Source of the DNA: Perognathus longimembris pacificus
Lineage: Eukaryota; Chordata; Mammalia; Rodentia; Heteromyidae
DNA: 64,000 nucleotides
Assembly: GCF_023159225.1 (NCBI RefSeq)
Contig: NC_063161.1
Span: forward strand, 72,568,767 to 72,632,766
Direction of reading: 5' to 3'
Below the pieces are notes generated by a model. The model was not told the DNA's origin and made no database searches. It saw nothing but the letters and a program-made list of their open reading frames with translations. Of the stretch, positions 1 through 13,700 are shown piece by piece. Within the stretch, counting starts at the first letter, position 1; the number at the start of each line of letters is the position of its first letter. The translations under genes and the position numbers were made by a program.

Positions 1-97
1 TCTGGCCGTTTTCTGTACATGTGGTGCTGGGGAATCGAACCCAGGGCCTCATGTATAGGAGGCAAGCTCTCTCGCCACTAGGCCATATCCCCAGCCC
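1..97 (-). mobile_element. ID-like SINE, cut by window edge
   Basis: Reverse complement of GGGGCTGGGGATATGGCCTA...GGTTCGATTCC, with tRNA-type A and B boxes. The second half lies left of the window. Confidence 0.9.
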
Positions 98-309
98 CCT
101 GAACTCAGGGTTTTGCACTTGCAAAAGCAGGCAGTCTATCACTAAGCCATGTCTCCAGCCCTTTTTGCTTTAGCTTATTTTCCAGGGAAGGTCTCACTCT
201 TTTGTCTTGTCTGGCCTAGGACCAAGATCCTCCTACCTCTACCTCCCAAGGAGCTGGGACTACAGGTATGCATCTCCACATCCAGTTTTTGTGATTTTAA
301 ACGACAGGG

Positions 310-552
310 TCTTTTATTTATTTATTCTGTCGGTTATGCAGCTTGGTTATGCTGCTTGAATTCAGGGCCTAGACTCTCCTGCTCAAGGCTAGCAACTCTA
401 TCACTTTGAGCCACAGCACCACTTCTGGTTTTCTGGTGGTTAGTTGGAGATAAGAGTCTCAAGACTTTCCTGCCCAGGCTAGCTAACAGTGATCCTCAGA
501 TTTCAGCCTCCTGAGTAGCTAGGATTATAGGCATGAGCTACCAGTGCCCAGC
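310..552 (-). mobile_element. B1/ID composite SINE
   Basis: Minus copy of the family beginning CTGGTGGCTCATGCCTATAA and containing AACTAACCACCAGAAAACC before an ID-like 3' half. Old and diverged. Confidence 0.8.
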
Positions 553-944
553 TGATAGGTTCTATTATTAATTCAAGATCCAATTGCCTCAACTTCCCCA
601 GTGATGTAATTATAGGTATGTAGCGCAGCACCAGGCTCTTCAATACATGTTAAGGCTTGTGAACCAATGTTTGTGGAAATGTAATGAAGCAGATTCCTCA
701 TTGAAGTATGCCTGGCAGAGAATAGACCTGCTTGCTCACAGGGTGCAGGTGTCCTAAAGTACTGCTTGCTTTCACTAGAAACTAGAACCAAGATCAGGGA
801 TCTTGCTCAGTCACAGGCCAGAACCAATTTCTGAAAGTTTCAAGTATGAATCTGAAATTATACATTAGCGATTGGGGAAAAAAGTAGCTGCTGTTATCTA
901 GAAAATGGTGACATCACAGGAAATTTAAAGAAGCCACTAAAAGC

Positions 945-1130
945 ATGCTTGGTGGCTCACGCCTCAGGAGGCTGGGATCTGAGGATCATGGTTCAAAGCC
1001 AGCCAGGGCTGGAAAGTTTGTGGGGCTCTTTTCTCCAATTAACCATCAAAATGCCAGTAATGAAGCTGTGGCACAATTGGTAGAGAGCTAGCCTTTAGCA
1101 AAAAAGCTTGGGGGTGGGGAGGGACTGGAA
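945..1130 (+). mobile_element. B1/ID composite SINE
   Basis: Starts GGTGGCTCACGCC, then GGATCATGGTTCAAAGCCAG and an ID-like 3' half. Confidence 0.75.
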
Positions 1131-1140
1131 GGGGGGGCAG

Positions 1141-1320
1141 GGACTGGGAACATGGCTTAGTGGTAGAATGTTTGCCTAGCATGCATGAAGCCCTGGGTTC
1201 GACTGCTCAGGACCACATGAAAAGGCTGGAAGTGAAGTGGCGGTTGGCTCAAGAGTGCTAGCCTTGAGCAAAAGCTCTGGGACAGTGCTCAGGCCATGAG
1301 TTCAAGCCCCAGGGCCAACA
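1141..1320 (+). mobile_element. Dimeric ID SINE, diverged
   Basis: ID head (ATGGCTTAGTGGTAGAATG, GGGTTCGACTG) followed by the GGCTCAAGAGTGCTAGCCTT second half. Ends just before the BCL7B CpG island. Confidence 0.8.
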
Positions 1321-1599
1321 TATAGGCACCCTTGGATTCCACGCGTGAGTTACTTAACCAGTATTTACTGAGTTGGAGATGCAGGAGGCCCTCGGGTGTG
1401 GAGCAGGTATTGGACTAACAGGGAGGAGTAAGAGGACTGCGGGATTGCCTGAACTCTGCAATCATTACTAATTAGCTAGAGAAAAGGGTCCAAGCGAGAA
1501 GTCCAGTGGACGAGACCCGAGTTCCTAATGCAGAGCAGGGGGCTGGCTTCATAAATGAAGAACACGGGGCCATTTCCGAACGGTTCTGGCGCCGGTGGC

Positions 1600-2428
<829 letters not shown>

Positions 2429-2865
2429 TTACCAACTTCCAGCCCCTGCTGCTTTCGATGTCCGTGGACCTATCAAGGTTCTGCACCATCTTCCCTTTCT
2501 TGCTGGCAGGCGCCATCAGGCTAATCTGCAGCTACAAATACTCTACAGCAGTGGGGAATTTCACACCTTCCTGCAGGGCCACCCTACCTGCGCTTGCTTG
2601 CATCCTTTTCTCCCAGAGCAAAAGCTACTGTGGCTCCAAAAACCCCTGGGCTCCTCTGACTCCCTACAGCCCTGCCCTCCTTGCTTATGTCGAAACCCCA
2701 GACCTGGGGGGGGGGTCTGTGAACTTCAGGTCCCTCTCAGAACAGATTCTGAGAATTGGTGAGGTAGAAGGAAAGTAAGCCATGTTAAACCATAATGCGC
2801 CTAGCAGGTGGAATACTGTTGGCTTTGGGTGCAATTGCCCTGCCTGTGTGCTGTGACTTTATCCA

Positions 2866-3075
2866 GGCTTGAACTCAGAGCCTGGGCACTGTCCCCTGAA
2901 CTCTCAGCTTAAGGCTGGCACTCTACAACTTGAGCCACAGCTCCACTAATGGCTCTTTGCTAGTTAATTGGAGATAAATCTCATGGACATCCCAGACTGA
3001 TTCCAAACCATGATCCTCAGATCTCAGCCTCCCCAGTAGCTGGGATTACAGGTTTGAGCTACCAGTGCAAGCCCC
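2866..3075 (-). mobile_element. B1/ID composite SINE
   Basis: Minus copy; contains GGATCATGGTTTGGAATCAG and the ID-like half at 2866-2945. Confidence 0.8.
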
Positions 3076-3417
3076 CTCTCCACCCCCCCACCCTCCCAGT
3101 ATTGGAGTTTGAACTTGGCCTTCTAGTTTGGCTTGTTTGCTGTGGTCACACCTTACCACTTGAGCAACAATTACAATCCTGCTTTTTGCAGGTTGTTTTG
3201 GAAGAGACCCAAGGACTTTTCTATCAAGCCCAGCTCAGAGCCTACTTAAATTGAAAATAGGATGCAAAAGCCAAAGACCACCAATCGCCATCATCACTTT
3301 CAGAATTAACATGTTATCTTGAGTTTGTTGCTTGGTTATAGTTTTATCCTGTCTCTGAGTTTCAAATGCCTCTTTAACATATCAGATATGGTGCAGGCCT
3401 GTAGTCCTGGCTGCACA

Positions 3418-3540
3418 GGAGGCTAAAGTAAGATTTTTTTTTTGTGCATTGTGGGACTTGAACTCAGGACTGGCTCTGAGCTTTGCACTCAAAGCTAGTG
3501 CTCTACCACTTTGAGCCACAGTGCCAGTTAAAGCAAGATT
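3418..3540 (-). mobile_element. ID-type SINE half inside an older SINE
   Basis: An ID-like element with a T-rich start (minus orientation), flanked by AAAGTAAGATT and AAAGCAAGATT, a slightly diverged target-site duplication. Confidence 0.65.
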
Positions 3541-4660
3541 TCTTGAGCCTCGGAGCCTCCAGCCAATCTGGGCAGTGCAGGGAGATGCCAACAGTGTGAA
3601 ACATACCAGGCTGTCAAACCTATTAGCTAGATGGAGACCTTGGCAAGTGTGCCTGTGTCCCCATTAAAGTGTTGGCACAGATTCCAAGGCAGAGGACCCT
3701 GTGCATGAGCTAGATGTAAAAGATCTGGTGAGGAGGACCCCTTCCAAATTGGGGGACACAGTCTGGGGCACACATGGTTGTATCCAGCAACCTCACAGTG
3801 GCCACTGATGTCTTCCTGCTGATGAGGAACCAGGCATGTCATGGGACATGCCACTACTCACCTGGTGTACTTCCATCTGTTGCTTCTCTGGAGATCTCAG
3901 AGGGAGAAAGAGACTGGGGGCTGATGAGCTGCAGCCCCCAGGCCCCTGAATGGCTGCCTTCTAGTGCCTGCTACATTTCCTTGTCTCTGTGCAGAGTTCA
4001 GATGACCTAGCCCTGATGCAAGTGAACCAAAGCTCTGGGTGGCTGTACCTCTAAACCCCAGGGTCTGACTATGTAGTTCTGGAACTCTGATCATCTTCCC
4101 TCTCTCAGGCATCATCAGTCCCCAAGAAAATCACACTCAGAGCATGAACCCACAAAGCAGTTACCCCAGAAAGTAACAGTGAGTTCTACTACTAAGTAGT
4201 CAAGAGTGACTTCACTGTGGAGCAGTCAATATGTCATGTTCCCCAGCAAAGGTGAAAGGCCTACTGTGTGCTCACTCCCAGGGCAGGAGCAGAGCTCAGA
4301 GACAGAGTGCTCACCCACCATGCTCAAGACCCTGATTTCCATTTCTAGCACTGAGAAATCAAACACTGCAGTCCCTGTTCCCTGAGGCCTTCCTTCCCTT
4401 TCAGATGGCAAACTCAAGGTTACAGGGGTCACTAGGAGCAAGCTTGAGCTCTGTACTCAGAGTTGAAGTCATTCTTGCCACTTAACCTCCAAAGTCTGAG
4501 TTTTCTATTTGCAACATGGACATAATTTCTACCTTACAAGAGCTACTAATGAAGGAGTTGAATGTTGCGGTGTACACCTGTAATTCTAGCATTCTGGGGA
4601 GCTAAGGCCAGAGAATTTCAAGTTCCAATTTCCAGACCACTTGAGCCGCAGAGGATTCTA
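3541..4660. other. Unique spacer, no gene seen
   Basis: No exon, conserved protein match or RNA gene recognised. A MIR-like remnant (TTGCAACATGGACATAATTT) occurs near 4505-4555. Confidence 0.5.
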
Positions 4661-4663
4661 TCT

Positions 4664-4665
<2 letters not shown>

Positions 4666-4728
<63 letters not shown>
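4666..4728. repeat. (CA)n microsatellite
   Basis: About 31 uninterrupted CA dinucleotides. Confidence 0.97.
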
Positions 4729-4777
4729 AGCATGTCTGGGCTGGGGTCAGAGTTCAGTGGTAGAGACCTTGTTTCTT

Positions 4778-5006
4778 TTTTTTTTTTTTTGGCCAGTCCT
4801 GGGCCTTGGACTCAGGGCCTGAGCATTGTCCCTGGCTTCTTCCCGCTCAAGGCTAGCACTCCGCCACTTGAGCCACAGCGCCGCTTCTGGCCGTTTTCTG
4901 TATATGTGGTGCTGGGGAATCGAACCTAGGGCCTCGTGTATCCGAGGCAGGCACTCTTGCCACTAGGCTGCAGGCACTCTTGCCACTAGGCTATATCCCC
5001 AGCCCC
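4778..5006 (-). mobile_element. Dimeric ID SINE with 23-bp internal duplication
   Basis: Flanked by the perfect target-site duplication AGAGACCTTGTTTCTT (4762-4777 and 5007-5022). Within it GCAGGCACTCTTGCCACTAG is tandemly repeated (4947 and 4970). Confidence 0.95.
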
Positions 5007-5034
5007 AGAGACCTTGTTTCTTAACATAGGTTAA

Positions 5035-5150
5035 ATTTGTTTTTTGAAACAAGGTTTTACTATGTAGCCCAGACTGCTCTCCAACTTAACATCCTCCTGC
5101 CTCTACTTCCTGCAATGCTGGGATTCCAGGCATGTGCCACTGTGGCTAGT
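5035..5150 (-). mobile_element. B1 SINE
   Basis: Minus-strand B1: TTGAAACAAGGTTTTACTAT ... CTGGGATTCCAGGCATGTGC, a 7SL-derived signature. Confidence 0.8.
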
Positions 5151-6433
5151 TTGCAAATTGATTCAGCTGCTTGGCCCTGTTCAGCTGAGGACACAATAAA
5201 GAACAGGACATGTTCCCTGGCTCACCACATGCACAACAGAGAAATGCAGGCATGATGAGATGAGAAAGCACCAAGGAACCTTAAGTGTGCCTGAGGCCAG
5301 CAGGGCAAGGCAGTTTTGATCAAGAATGGAGGTCCACACTGTGTCACAGACAAGAGCCTGGAGCTCTGATGCCCATCACAGAATGACCAGAACCCGGGGG
5401 GTGGGGGTGGGGACAATGGATGGTTAATCTGCAGTTCCTCTTCCACCAGACACAAGAAAACACCCGTGGGGATAGGGGACACTGGCAGGGCCACATTAAA
5501 TACTCAGAAGCTCCAGGTGGAGTTCAGTGTCTCAAGACATGTGTTTCTTCCTTACATTCACAATCAGACAGAGCCAAGGGTGCTGAGTTCACATCTCTAA
5601 TCCTACTCAAGAGGTTGGGATCTAAGGCACTGTCCTTGAGGTACTTTCTGCTAGCCTTCTAGCCTTTTCTATATATGTGGTACTGAGGGATTAAACCCAA
5701 GGCTTCATGCATGCTAAGCAAGCACTCTACCACTGAGCCACATTCCCAGCCCAGTCTGAGATTATCCCCAAGGAACCATCAAAAAGCCAAAAGTGGAGCT
5801 GTGACTCAAGTGGTAGAGCATCAGCCTTGTACAAAAAAGCTAAGAGGTAGCACCCAGGCCCTGAGTTCAAGCCCAGGAATGGCACCAGCCCCTCCTACCC
5901 CCCCACCCCAGAAACAAAGGTCAAGACATAATCATAGTGTAGTAGCTTCCAAACTTTGGTGGATAACAGAATCACCTGACAGCTTGTCATGGTGACAGGA
6001 AACTACGGAACACAGCTGGCCAGCATATGCCATCTGCCAATGGAGCAGTCTGTGACATTTTATTTTGGTGCTGGGGGTTGAACATGAGGTCCCTACAAAT
6101 ACTGCTCTAGCAGTGAGCTACATACCCTAGCTCCTCTGAGACTTTTCGTTGAGACAGAGACTATTCAGGCCTGGTCCTAAAAGCTGGTCTCAAGCAATCC
6201 TGCCACCTCCGCCTCAAAAGTGCAGGGATTACAGCTGTACACCACTATGCTCAGCTCGAAACTTTTAAAGGCAGTCTCCAACTGTATTCTGACCCTAACT
6301 GTACAAGTGCTGAAGTTGTGCCCAGTAGATAAAGATATGTACTTTGGCACTGCACACATGCAAAGGTAAACATCTGGCCTGGCTAAGTGGAGGAGTACTT
6401 GTTTATCTAGCATGCCTCAAGACCCTAGATCTG

Positions 6434-6640
6434 GGGCTGGGAATATGGCCTAGTGGTAAAGTGCTTGCTTCATATACATGAAGCCCTGGGTTCGATTCCT
6501 CAGCACCACATATATAGAAAAAGGCCAGAAGTGGCTCTGTGGTAGAGTGCTAGCCTTGAGCAAAAAGAAGTCAGGGACAGTGTTCAGGCCCTGAGTTCAA
6601 GCTCCAGCACTAGCAAAAAACAAAAGAAAACAAACAAAAA
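6434..6640 (+). mobile_element. Dimeric ID SINE
   Basis: Flanked by AAGACCCTAGATCT and AAGACCTTAGATCT, a near-perfect target-site duplication; A-rich tail CAAAAAACAAAAGAAAAC. Confidence 0.93.
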
Positions 6641-7344
6641 AGACCTTAGATCTGATCCCCAGCATCACAACCAAACCAATCTAGGTATGCTGTGTCTCCA
6701 CACCAGCTTTGGGACTGCAGAAAGGATAGGTCAAGCCCTGGTGCAATGGACATAATCATAACCAGGACCAAATGGGCGTAAAGCACAGCAGTCTCATGGC
6801 ACTGTCTTTGGTCCACTGGCCACAGGACCGTCAAGATCTCACACATCCTTTGGCCCACATTCCTCAAGTCAGCTTCATTCTCAAGCAGCACTATACATGA
6901 TAACAGCTTACATCCTACTTGCTAAGCAGTCCTGGCAAAACTTCAAACTTCAAAAGTCCTGGCAAGACTTCAAACTCTTCCTTTTTCTAAAGTTCCAGCA
7001 AAACCCAAGGGAACTACTGACTGGTCAGTCACCTACCTACCACGGAGGGTCTGCCTTGCCTCACAAATCACAGGAAAGGCACAGAGAAGCCAGGCCATGC
7101 AAGCCACTCAGGAGGCTGAGATCTGAGGATCACAAGCCAGCCCAGGCAGGAAAGTCCATGAGACTCATCTCCAAGCCAAAAAGCCAGAAGTAGAGCTGTG
7201 GCCCAAGTAGTAGAATGTAGGGCCCTAGTTCAAGCCCCAGGACCAGACCTGCAAAAAAAAAAAGACCGTAAGCCTAGCTAATTCGGTGGTGCAGAGGATC
7301 ATGGGTAGAGGCCAGCTGGGCAAAAAAGTTCTGAAGTCACCATC

Positions 7345-7610
7345 TTAACCAATGCTGGGTACAGGGGCGGCACAGGCCTGCCTGTGAGGGGAAGCCCAAT
7401 GGCTGGATGTGCTGGTTTCCACCTCTCAACTCAACTATGTGGGAGAAGCACAAGTAGGAGGATCACAGTCCAGGCTGGCCTGGGCATAAGGCAAGACTCT
7501 ACCTCAAAAATAACCAACACCAAAGGGAGCTACAGGTATGGCTCAAGTGGTACAACACCCATCTAGCAAGGTCCTGAGTTCAATCCCCAGTACTACCAAA
7601 AAAAAGAAAA
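7345..7610 (+). mobile_element. B1-related SINEs, degraded
   Basis: Two B1/ID-like pieces (GGAGGATCACAGTCCAGGCT; GGTATGGCTCAAGTGGTACA) and an A-rich end at 7590-7612. Confidence 0.6.
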
Positions 7611-7699
7611 ATCAAACCAAACTCACCATCACAGGTAATCATGCCATGAGCTTTGTATTTACTTCATTAGAAACTCATGATGCAACAGGCAGACAAGAC

Positions 7700-7805
7700 C
7701 AAATTTATTCCCATTTTACAGGTGAGGAAACAAAGAGAAGGCAGGCCACAAGACTTGCCCCAGGTCACAAGTCAAAAAGTGGCTCAGCTGCAACTAGAGC
7801 AGATT
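7700..7805 (+). mobile_element. MIR SINE remnant
   Basis: Core CCCATTTTACAGGTGAGGAA and CAGGTCACAAGT, the mammal-wide MIR pattern. Confidence 0.75.
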
Positions 7806-8192
7806 TCTGACTTCAGTAAAAAATTTCCAGTCACCTCCTGTCCTGGGTGTGCCACAGAAAGAATGCCACTCCTGCACAGTGCTATGGGCACCCTCAGTGT
7901 AAGTATTCACTAGACCCATACGGAGGGCATCAGGGCAACTCTGATCAGGAAGAGAACAGTACAAACTGGATGTGCAAGAAGACAAGAGAGGATAGCAGGC
8001 TTTCTGTGCTCCTGGTTCAAGTCCAGCATTTATGGAGGGTTTAGGGCATACTGAGGCCCAGAACAAAGTAGACAAAGAGTCAGCCTGAGTCTACACCCCA
8101 GATGGTTCACAATGCACAGGTTTGCCAATGAGGGAATGGTGGATTGTATCCGGCCCACACTAGTGTTTGCTGTGATCCAGTGTTTTGGGGTT

Positions 8193-8420
8193 TCTTTTCT
8201 TTTTTTTTCTTTTGGCCAGTCCTGGAGCTTGAACTCAGGGCCCAAGTACTGTCCCTGAGCTTCTTTTGCTCAGGATTAGCACTCTACTACTTGAGCCACA
8301 GCACCGCTTCTGGCTTTTTGTTTATGTGGTGTTAAGGAATCAAACCCGGGGCTGCATTATCAAACCCAGGGCTTCATACATGCTAGGCAAGCACTCTACT
8401 GCTAAGCCACATTCCCAGGC
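8193..8420 (-). mobile_element. Dimeric ID SINE, diverged
   Basis: T-rich head, GGCCAGTCCTGGAGCTTGAA, then ID core ending CTAAGCCACATTCCCAGG. Confidence 0.85.
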
Positions 8421-8439
8421 AGTGTTCATTTTCTGAACA

Positions 8440-10300
8440 AAACCTAGCTTTGATGAAGTGGGCAGCTTGTGCCAGCATCATGAACAATCAGTAGTAGCTA
8501 CTTCCTGTCCCTCACCCAGGACGCATGCATACAAGCAAACTGCTGATACCACCAACTCTTACTGTCCTGCCAGGACAACTCACACACTTGGTATTCAAGG
8601 CAACCTACGTGCTGCTGCCGAGACCCTGGAAGCAAAGATCATTTCAGACAGCATCAAGTAACACAAAATCAAGAAAATAAGCCAGCGCAACAAGTGGTAT
8701 GGTTGGTGGAAAGGGCTACCTCAGATGGAATGGGCAGGGTAGACAAGAGCTGTCATTAGACAGGAAACAAAGGAAAAATGCTTCCAGCGTGAGGGACTGG
8801 CACAGGCTGGCGGCCTGGCTGGGGCTGCAAACAGCAAGAATGCGGTGGCTAGATCACAGACAGGAGGTGCAGCATTTACACAGCAGTTTGCAAGCCACGG
8901 GGAGACTCCTGGATGGGAAGCCAGAGCCATGGGAAGCCTTTGTGGGGGGGTGGGGGGGAAGGACTTTGGACTTTGTCAGGAATGAGATCTGCTATGCAGA
9001 AACTTCATGAGACAACTTGGGAAGCGGGGAGGCCTGCTGGCTGGCTCGATTTTGGAAGCGCACTTCATGGCTGTGGCTGGAGCCAGGATGGCAACAGGAG
9101 AAGGGCGGCAAATTCCTCCTTTCTCTGAAGAGGAAGCACAGGGTTTCCTGTGGGCCAGTGGAGGGGTGATGGTGGATAGGGGCATTAAGGGACTGAGTCA
9201 GTCAGGTGACCTCAAGGCTGGGGCTCCTCCCTCCATTCTACAGCACTCAGGAGGGCCAGAGGGGGCCCTGTTTCCAGTGTGGGATCAAGACAAACTGGAT
9301 GAACACATTTGGCCTGGATTCTCCATCCCCCTTACCTCCCACAAGCAAGCAGTCCTGAAGCCATGGGTAGGTAGGTTCCAGAACATTGCCTCATCAGGTC
9401 TGCCCTCAAGCAGCCCTCCTCACCTTGACCTTTACAACAGTCTACAGCAGCGGTGAATTAAGGCATTTCTTAAATGCATCTGTTTCTCTCCCACCAACCA
9501 TCATTGACAGTTTTCCCTATTTCTCACCAGTACCTGGTCCTGCGCTGATCCCAGAAATGGCACTGAAACATTTGACAAAGGGGTCAGTGGGCCCCACCTC
9601 CCAAAAGAGTGGAAGTCCCAACCTGGGACCAAACATAACACATGCAATATATGATGGAGTCGTAGTAAATTTTCCCTTCCCAAGGAACATGTTTCTTTCT
9701 ATTACAGTTTCAAAGTACAGTTTGATTTCCAACACTGGACACTATCCGATTCCTGCTCCTTCTCTTCCAAAGGCAGAAAGTTCTACCCTATTAGGCTTAT
9801 GTCTCCCGAAGGTCACGGAAAGCATTAGTTCCCATTTTACAAATAAGAAAACTGAGGCCCGGAATGCATGGCCTTCATTACTTCTTGTGGGGTTAAGAGG
9901 CCCAGATGAAGACCGCCCTCCCCTGCCCTGCCCTGCAGCACCTCCTAACAGCTGCCTGGCTTTTAGCTGCTACACCTCATGTCAGCCTCAAGACTGAGAG
10001 ACAATGGCTCAGACATACCCTCGGTTTTGCCTCAACATTTGCAGATGATTTCAGGTGCCGCATTAAGGTGTATGTCTCTTCTCTATCCCTCTCCTCAGTG
10101 CTGGGTGAAAGCAGACCACCCTTTGGGCCCAAGAAAAAGAAGCACCTTGGCTTCCAGTCCGGCAGGAGTCAAAACCAGTAAGGATCAAGAGCGATCTAAG
10201 AAGACGAGAACAGTTCAGTGGGACAAAGGAGAAGAGGGCCATCCAGAAGCAAGCCAGGGGAATGCCCACGGGCACCTGGGAACACAAGTTGCTGAGCCAG
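8440..10300 (-). other. Unique sequence 3' of TBL2 (possible long 3'UTR)
   Basis: No coding exon recognised. The segment is free of young SINEs, in contrast to both sides, and includes a MIR remnant at 9830-9870 (TTTTACAAATAAGAAAACTG). It may be TBL2 3'UTR, but no clear poly(A) signal was found on the minus strand. Confidence 0.4.
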
Positions 10301-10763
10301 TCATTTCTTGAGGGCCCCCAGGCTCTTCAGGGCCTCCTGGGCCTGGGCCAGCTGCTGCTGCAGCCTCTGCCGGGTGCTATCACTGGAGGCCCGCTTCAGG
10401 AGGTCCCGCATCTCCTCCACTACTGCCCGGTGGCCAGGGGTATTGTGGAAGAGCCGCACAGCGCGGTCCCCACATGAGGCCAAGAAGCGGCCTGTGATGT
10501 CAAAAGACAAGTCAGTGATGCACTCTCCGTGGACCTGCTCAAAGCACTCCTCCTTCTCACCCCGACGGGTGTTGAAGAGATGGATGCTGGTGCCGCTGGC
10601 CACAGCCAACACGTGGGTATCAGGGGACAGGGCCAGGCGGCACGGCATGGTGCTCGCCTCTTCAAAGCGGCCTGTCCTCAGCAGGTAGGGATCCTGCTGT
10701 TTCTTGTACTCCACATCCGTGTCCCACAGTTTCCATGTGCCATCCTTGGACACAGAGGCCATC
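10301..10763 (-). CDS. TBL2: TBL2 coding exon 7 and stop (residues 290-443)
   Basis: Encodes MASVSKDGTWKLWDTDVEYK, the last WD repeats and a helical tail ending QEALKSLGALKK. The TGA stop is at 10301-10303. I could not find a convincing AATAAA on this strand just downstream, so the 3'UTR end is open. Confidence 0.96.
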
Positions 10764-13700
10764 CTGCAACACGGGAGGGCCAGCCTGAGCCCAGAGGTCC
10801 CCACCAGAAGGGCACTGGGGCAGGCAAGGACTGCCAAAGGCCAGGCATAGATAGGGAGGCACCAGGGACCCAGAGCCCCAAGGAACACATGGACACATTC
10901 CCTCACTAACTCACCTCCGGGAGTCATTGGAGAAGGCGAAGAAGTGGACAGCAGCGGAATGACCCTTCAGCTCAAAGGCTCGCACCACCTCTTGGAAATC
11001 TCCCTTCTTCCCAAAGCAGACTTCCCAGACCTTCACATCTGGGGTAAAACCACAGGAGGCCACAAACCTGCCATACAACCCATGTTCCTTGAAAACTGAA
11101 TTTTAAAGGCATTAGACCCATTTCCTGAGTTTCTTCTTTCCTGTGTTGTGGGGACACAGCCCCAACTGGCTATTGGGTGGTTCTTTGGAGAAAAGAGTCT
11201 CCTGGAGGGCTGGGAATGTGGCCTAGTGTTAGTGTGCTTGTCTACCACACATGAAGCCCTGGATTCAATTCCTCAGTGACACATATGCAGAAAAAGCCAG
11301 AAATAGCTCTGTGGCTCATGTGGTAGAGTGCTATCCTTGAACAAAAGCAGCCAGGGACAGTGCTCAAGCCCTGAGTCCAAGCCCAGAACTGGGAAAAACA
11401 AACAAACAAACAAAACCCCCCAAAAAACAAAAAGTGCTCTTGTATGTGTGACCTCAGTTCAACCTTAGAACTCACTCTAAGATGACCAATACCTCCACCC
11501 CAACCTTTTTTTTAACTAAATTTTTTTTTTTGTCAGTCCTGGGCCTTGAACTCAGGGCCTGAGTACTGTCCCTGGCTTCTTTTTGCTCAAGGCTAACACT
11601 CTGCCACTTGAGCCACAGCACCACTTCTGACCATTTTCTATATATGGGGTGCTGGGGAATCGAACCCAGGGCTTCATGTATACAAGGCAAACACTCTTGC
11701 TACTAGGCCATATTCCCAGCCCACCCCAACCTTTAGACATCACAGGTGAGAAGAGAGACTGAGGATGTGGCAGCTGATACAGAATCCTTGCAGCAGAGCT
11801 GGGGATGACACCCCGCCCCCCTACCCCTTAGCACTGAGCTGCTCCAAGCCCCTCTACTCCTTCATCACCTGCTACACGGGGATATGGCAGCATAGGTGTT
11901 GTTCATCTGGTTGGTGTTGATAGTGGACAGCACCTGGCCCTTCAGATTCCAGATGAGGACCATCGTGTCGCTGGACACAGTCATGATGAACTTTCCTGGA
12001 TGGGAGGGAAGGACATGAGCTCACCGCAAGGCCCTGTCCAACTGTAATTCTCCATAATGGCACTTGTGAGGCCCCCATTCCTGAGCCTCCCTACTCCCAG
12101 GGCCTCTGCTCCATAAATGAGGCCTGTGGCTCTCGAGTCCAGGGGCCTCAGACTCTGGGTCACATGGGCACTGAGATTCAGCAGCTGTAACAGAGGCCAC
12201 TTTCTCATAGGCTCCCCCAACCCCCACCTGTGTCAGCGATGCCAATGTTGATGACAGGTGCCTTGTGCTTCTTGGGGAAGTCCTCTGGCGTGGCAGTGAA
12301 GGTGAAGCCTCCATCTTCTCGCTTGGTCATCTTGAAGACACGGAGGGTGTCCCCATTGGCCAGCCAAACCACAAAGGCTCTACAGACAGGCAGTGGATGG
12401 GTCATGCCTCCATCTGGACACAGAGGCCTGTGTGTTCTAGGTCCTATACCAGTTTCTGAGGATAAGCAAGGTCCCTCCTTATGTCCCACCACCTAGCCTT
12501 ACAATGGAAGCCCTTGGTTCAAAAGGAAAGAACTCACAACTCCTATAGTTGCCAGAAGTCAAGAAACCACAAGGGCTTCCAAGATTCATTTGGAAGCCAA
12601 GCTCTGGCACTTCTGGTAGAAACGATCTTTACTCTGCTTCTTTACTATGCGGAGGACACAGCTCTCCAGGAAGCTCCAGGCTTTCTGGTGTCTGTCTGTT
12701 TGTCTTTTTGCAGCAGGGATTGAACTGGTTCTACCACTGGAACCACACACCCCGCTTTTTTAGGTGATTTTTCAGATCTATCTGAAAAATATCCTGCATT
12801 CTTGCTCAAGTTTGCTTGAGACCTTGATCCTCCCTTCTCTGCCTCCCAAGTAGCCGGGACCAGAGGCATGTGCCACTACATCCAGCTACACTGCTCTCTA
12901 TCACCCCAAGGGACACTACCCAGGGTCTCTCCATCCTCACTACCCAACCCAGATATGGGAAGGCCAAATGCAGGGGCTAGGCTTTGGTGGGCAACCCTGA
13001 GGCTCCATCCTGCCCCACCTGCAGTCAGGGCTGAAGCGCACCAGGGTGGCATGATCCAGCTCCACGTTGGCTCTCATGCTACGGTGTTCCCGCTGCAGGA
13101 AGTCCTTGGTGCTCCAGATGCGCACTGTGCGGTCATCCGCACACGTGGCCAGGTACTTGCCGTTGCTGCTGAAGTCCATACAAGAGATGTTCCCACTGTG
13201 GCTCTGGGGGAAGAGGTGGAGAAAAGCATGAATTGGAACCCCAACTGGGGAACCCTTGCTTGGGTTAAGCAAGGTGAGGACAGCTGAGAAGAGAAGGGAT
13301 AGGACAAAACACATAAGCTGACTTGTCAGAGATAGAGGGGTCTAAATATGCACAGATTACTGCTGAGGAAAAGGTGTGTGGGGCTGGAGGCTGTGCTCAG
13401 CACCATGAGTGCTGCCCATGGCGACCCTGTACCTTCAGTGCCGCAGCCAGAAGGGGGTGGGTGAAGCTGTGCGGTTGAGGCTTTTCCTTGCGAATCCGCT
13501 GCTGCTGTTTCTGCTTCTTGGTTCCTGACTTTTTCGATTCATTTGCTTTTTGGCCTAGAAGGAAGGGCCATGTCAATCATCCATGCACTGCACAAAGCCA
13601 TTTACTGACTACCTAGGATTAGCCAGGCCCTGAGGAGAGTAGTGAGAGATGAACCAGGTATGGTCCTCATCCTGGAGAAGAAATAAAATGTGTGATATGA

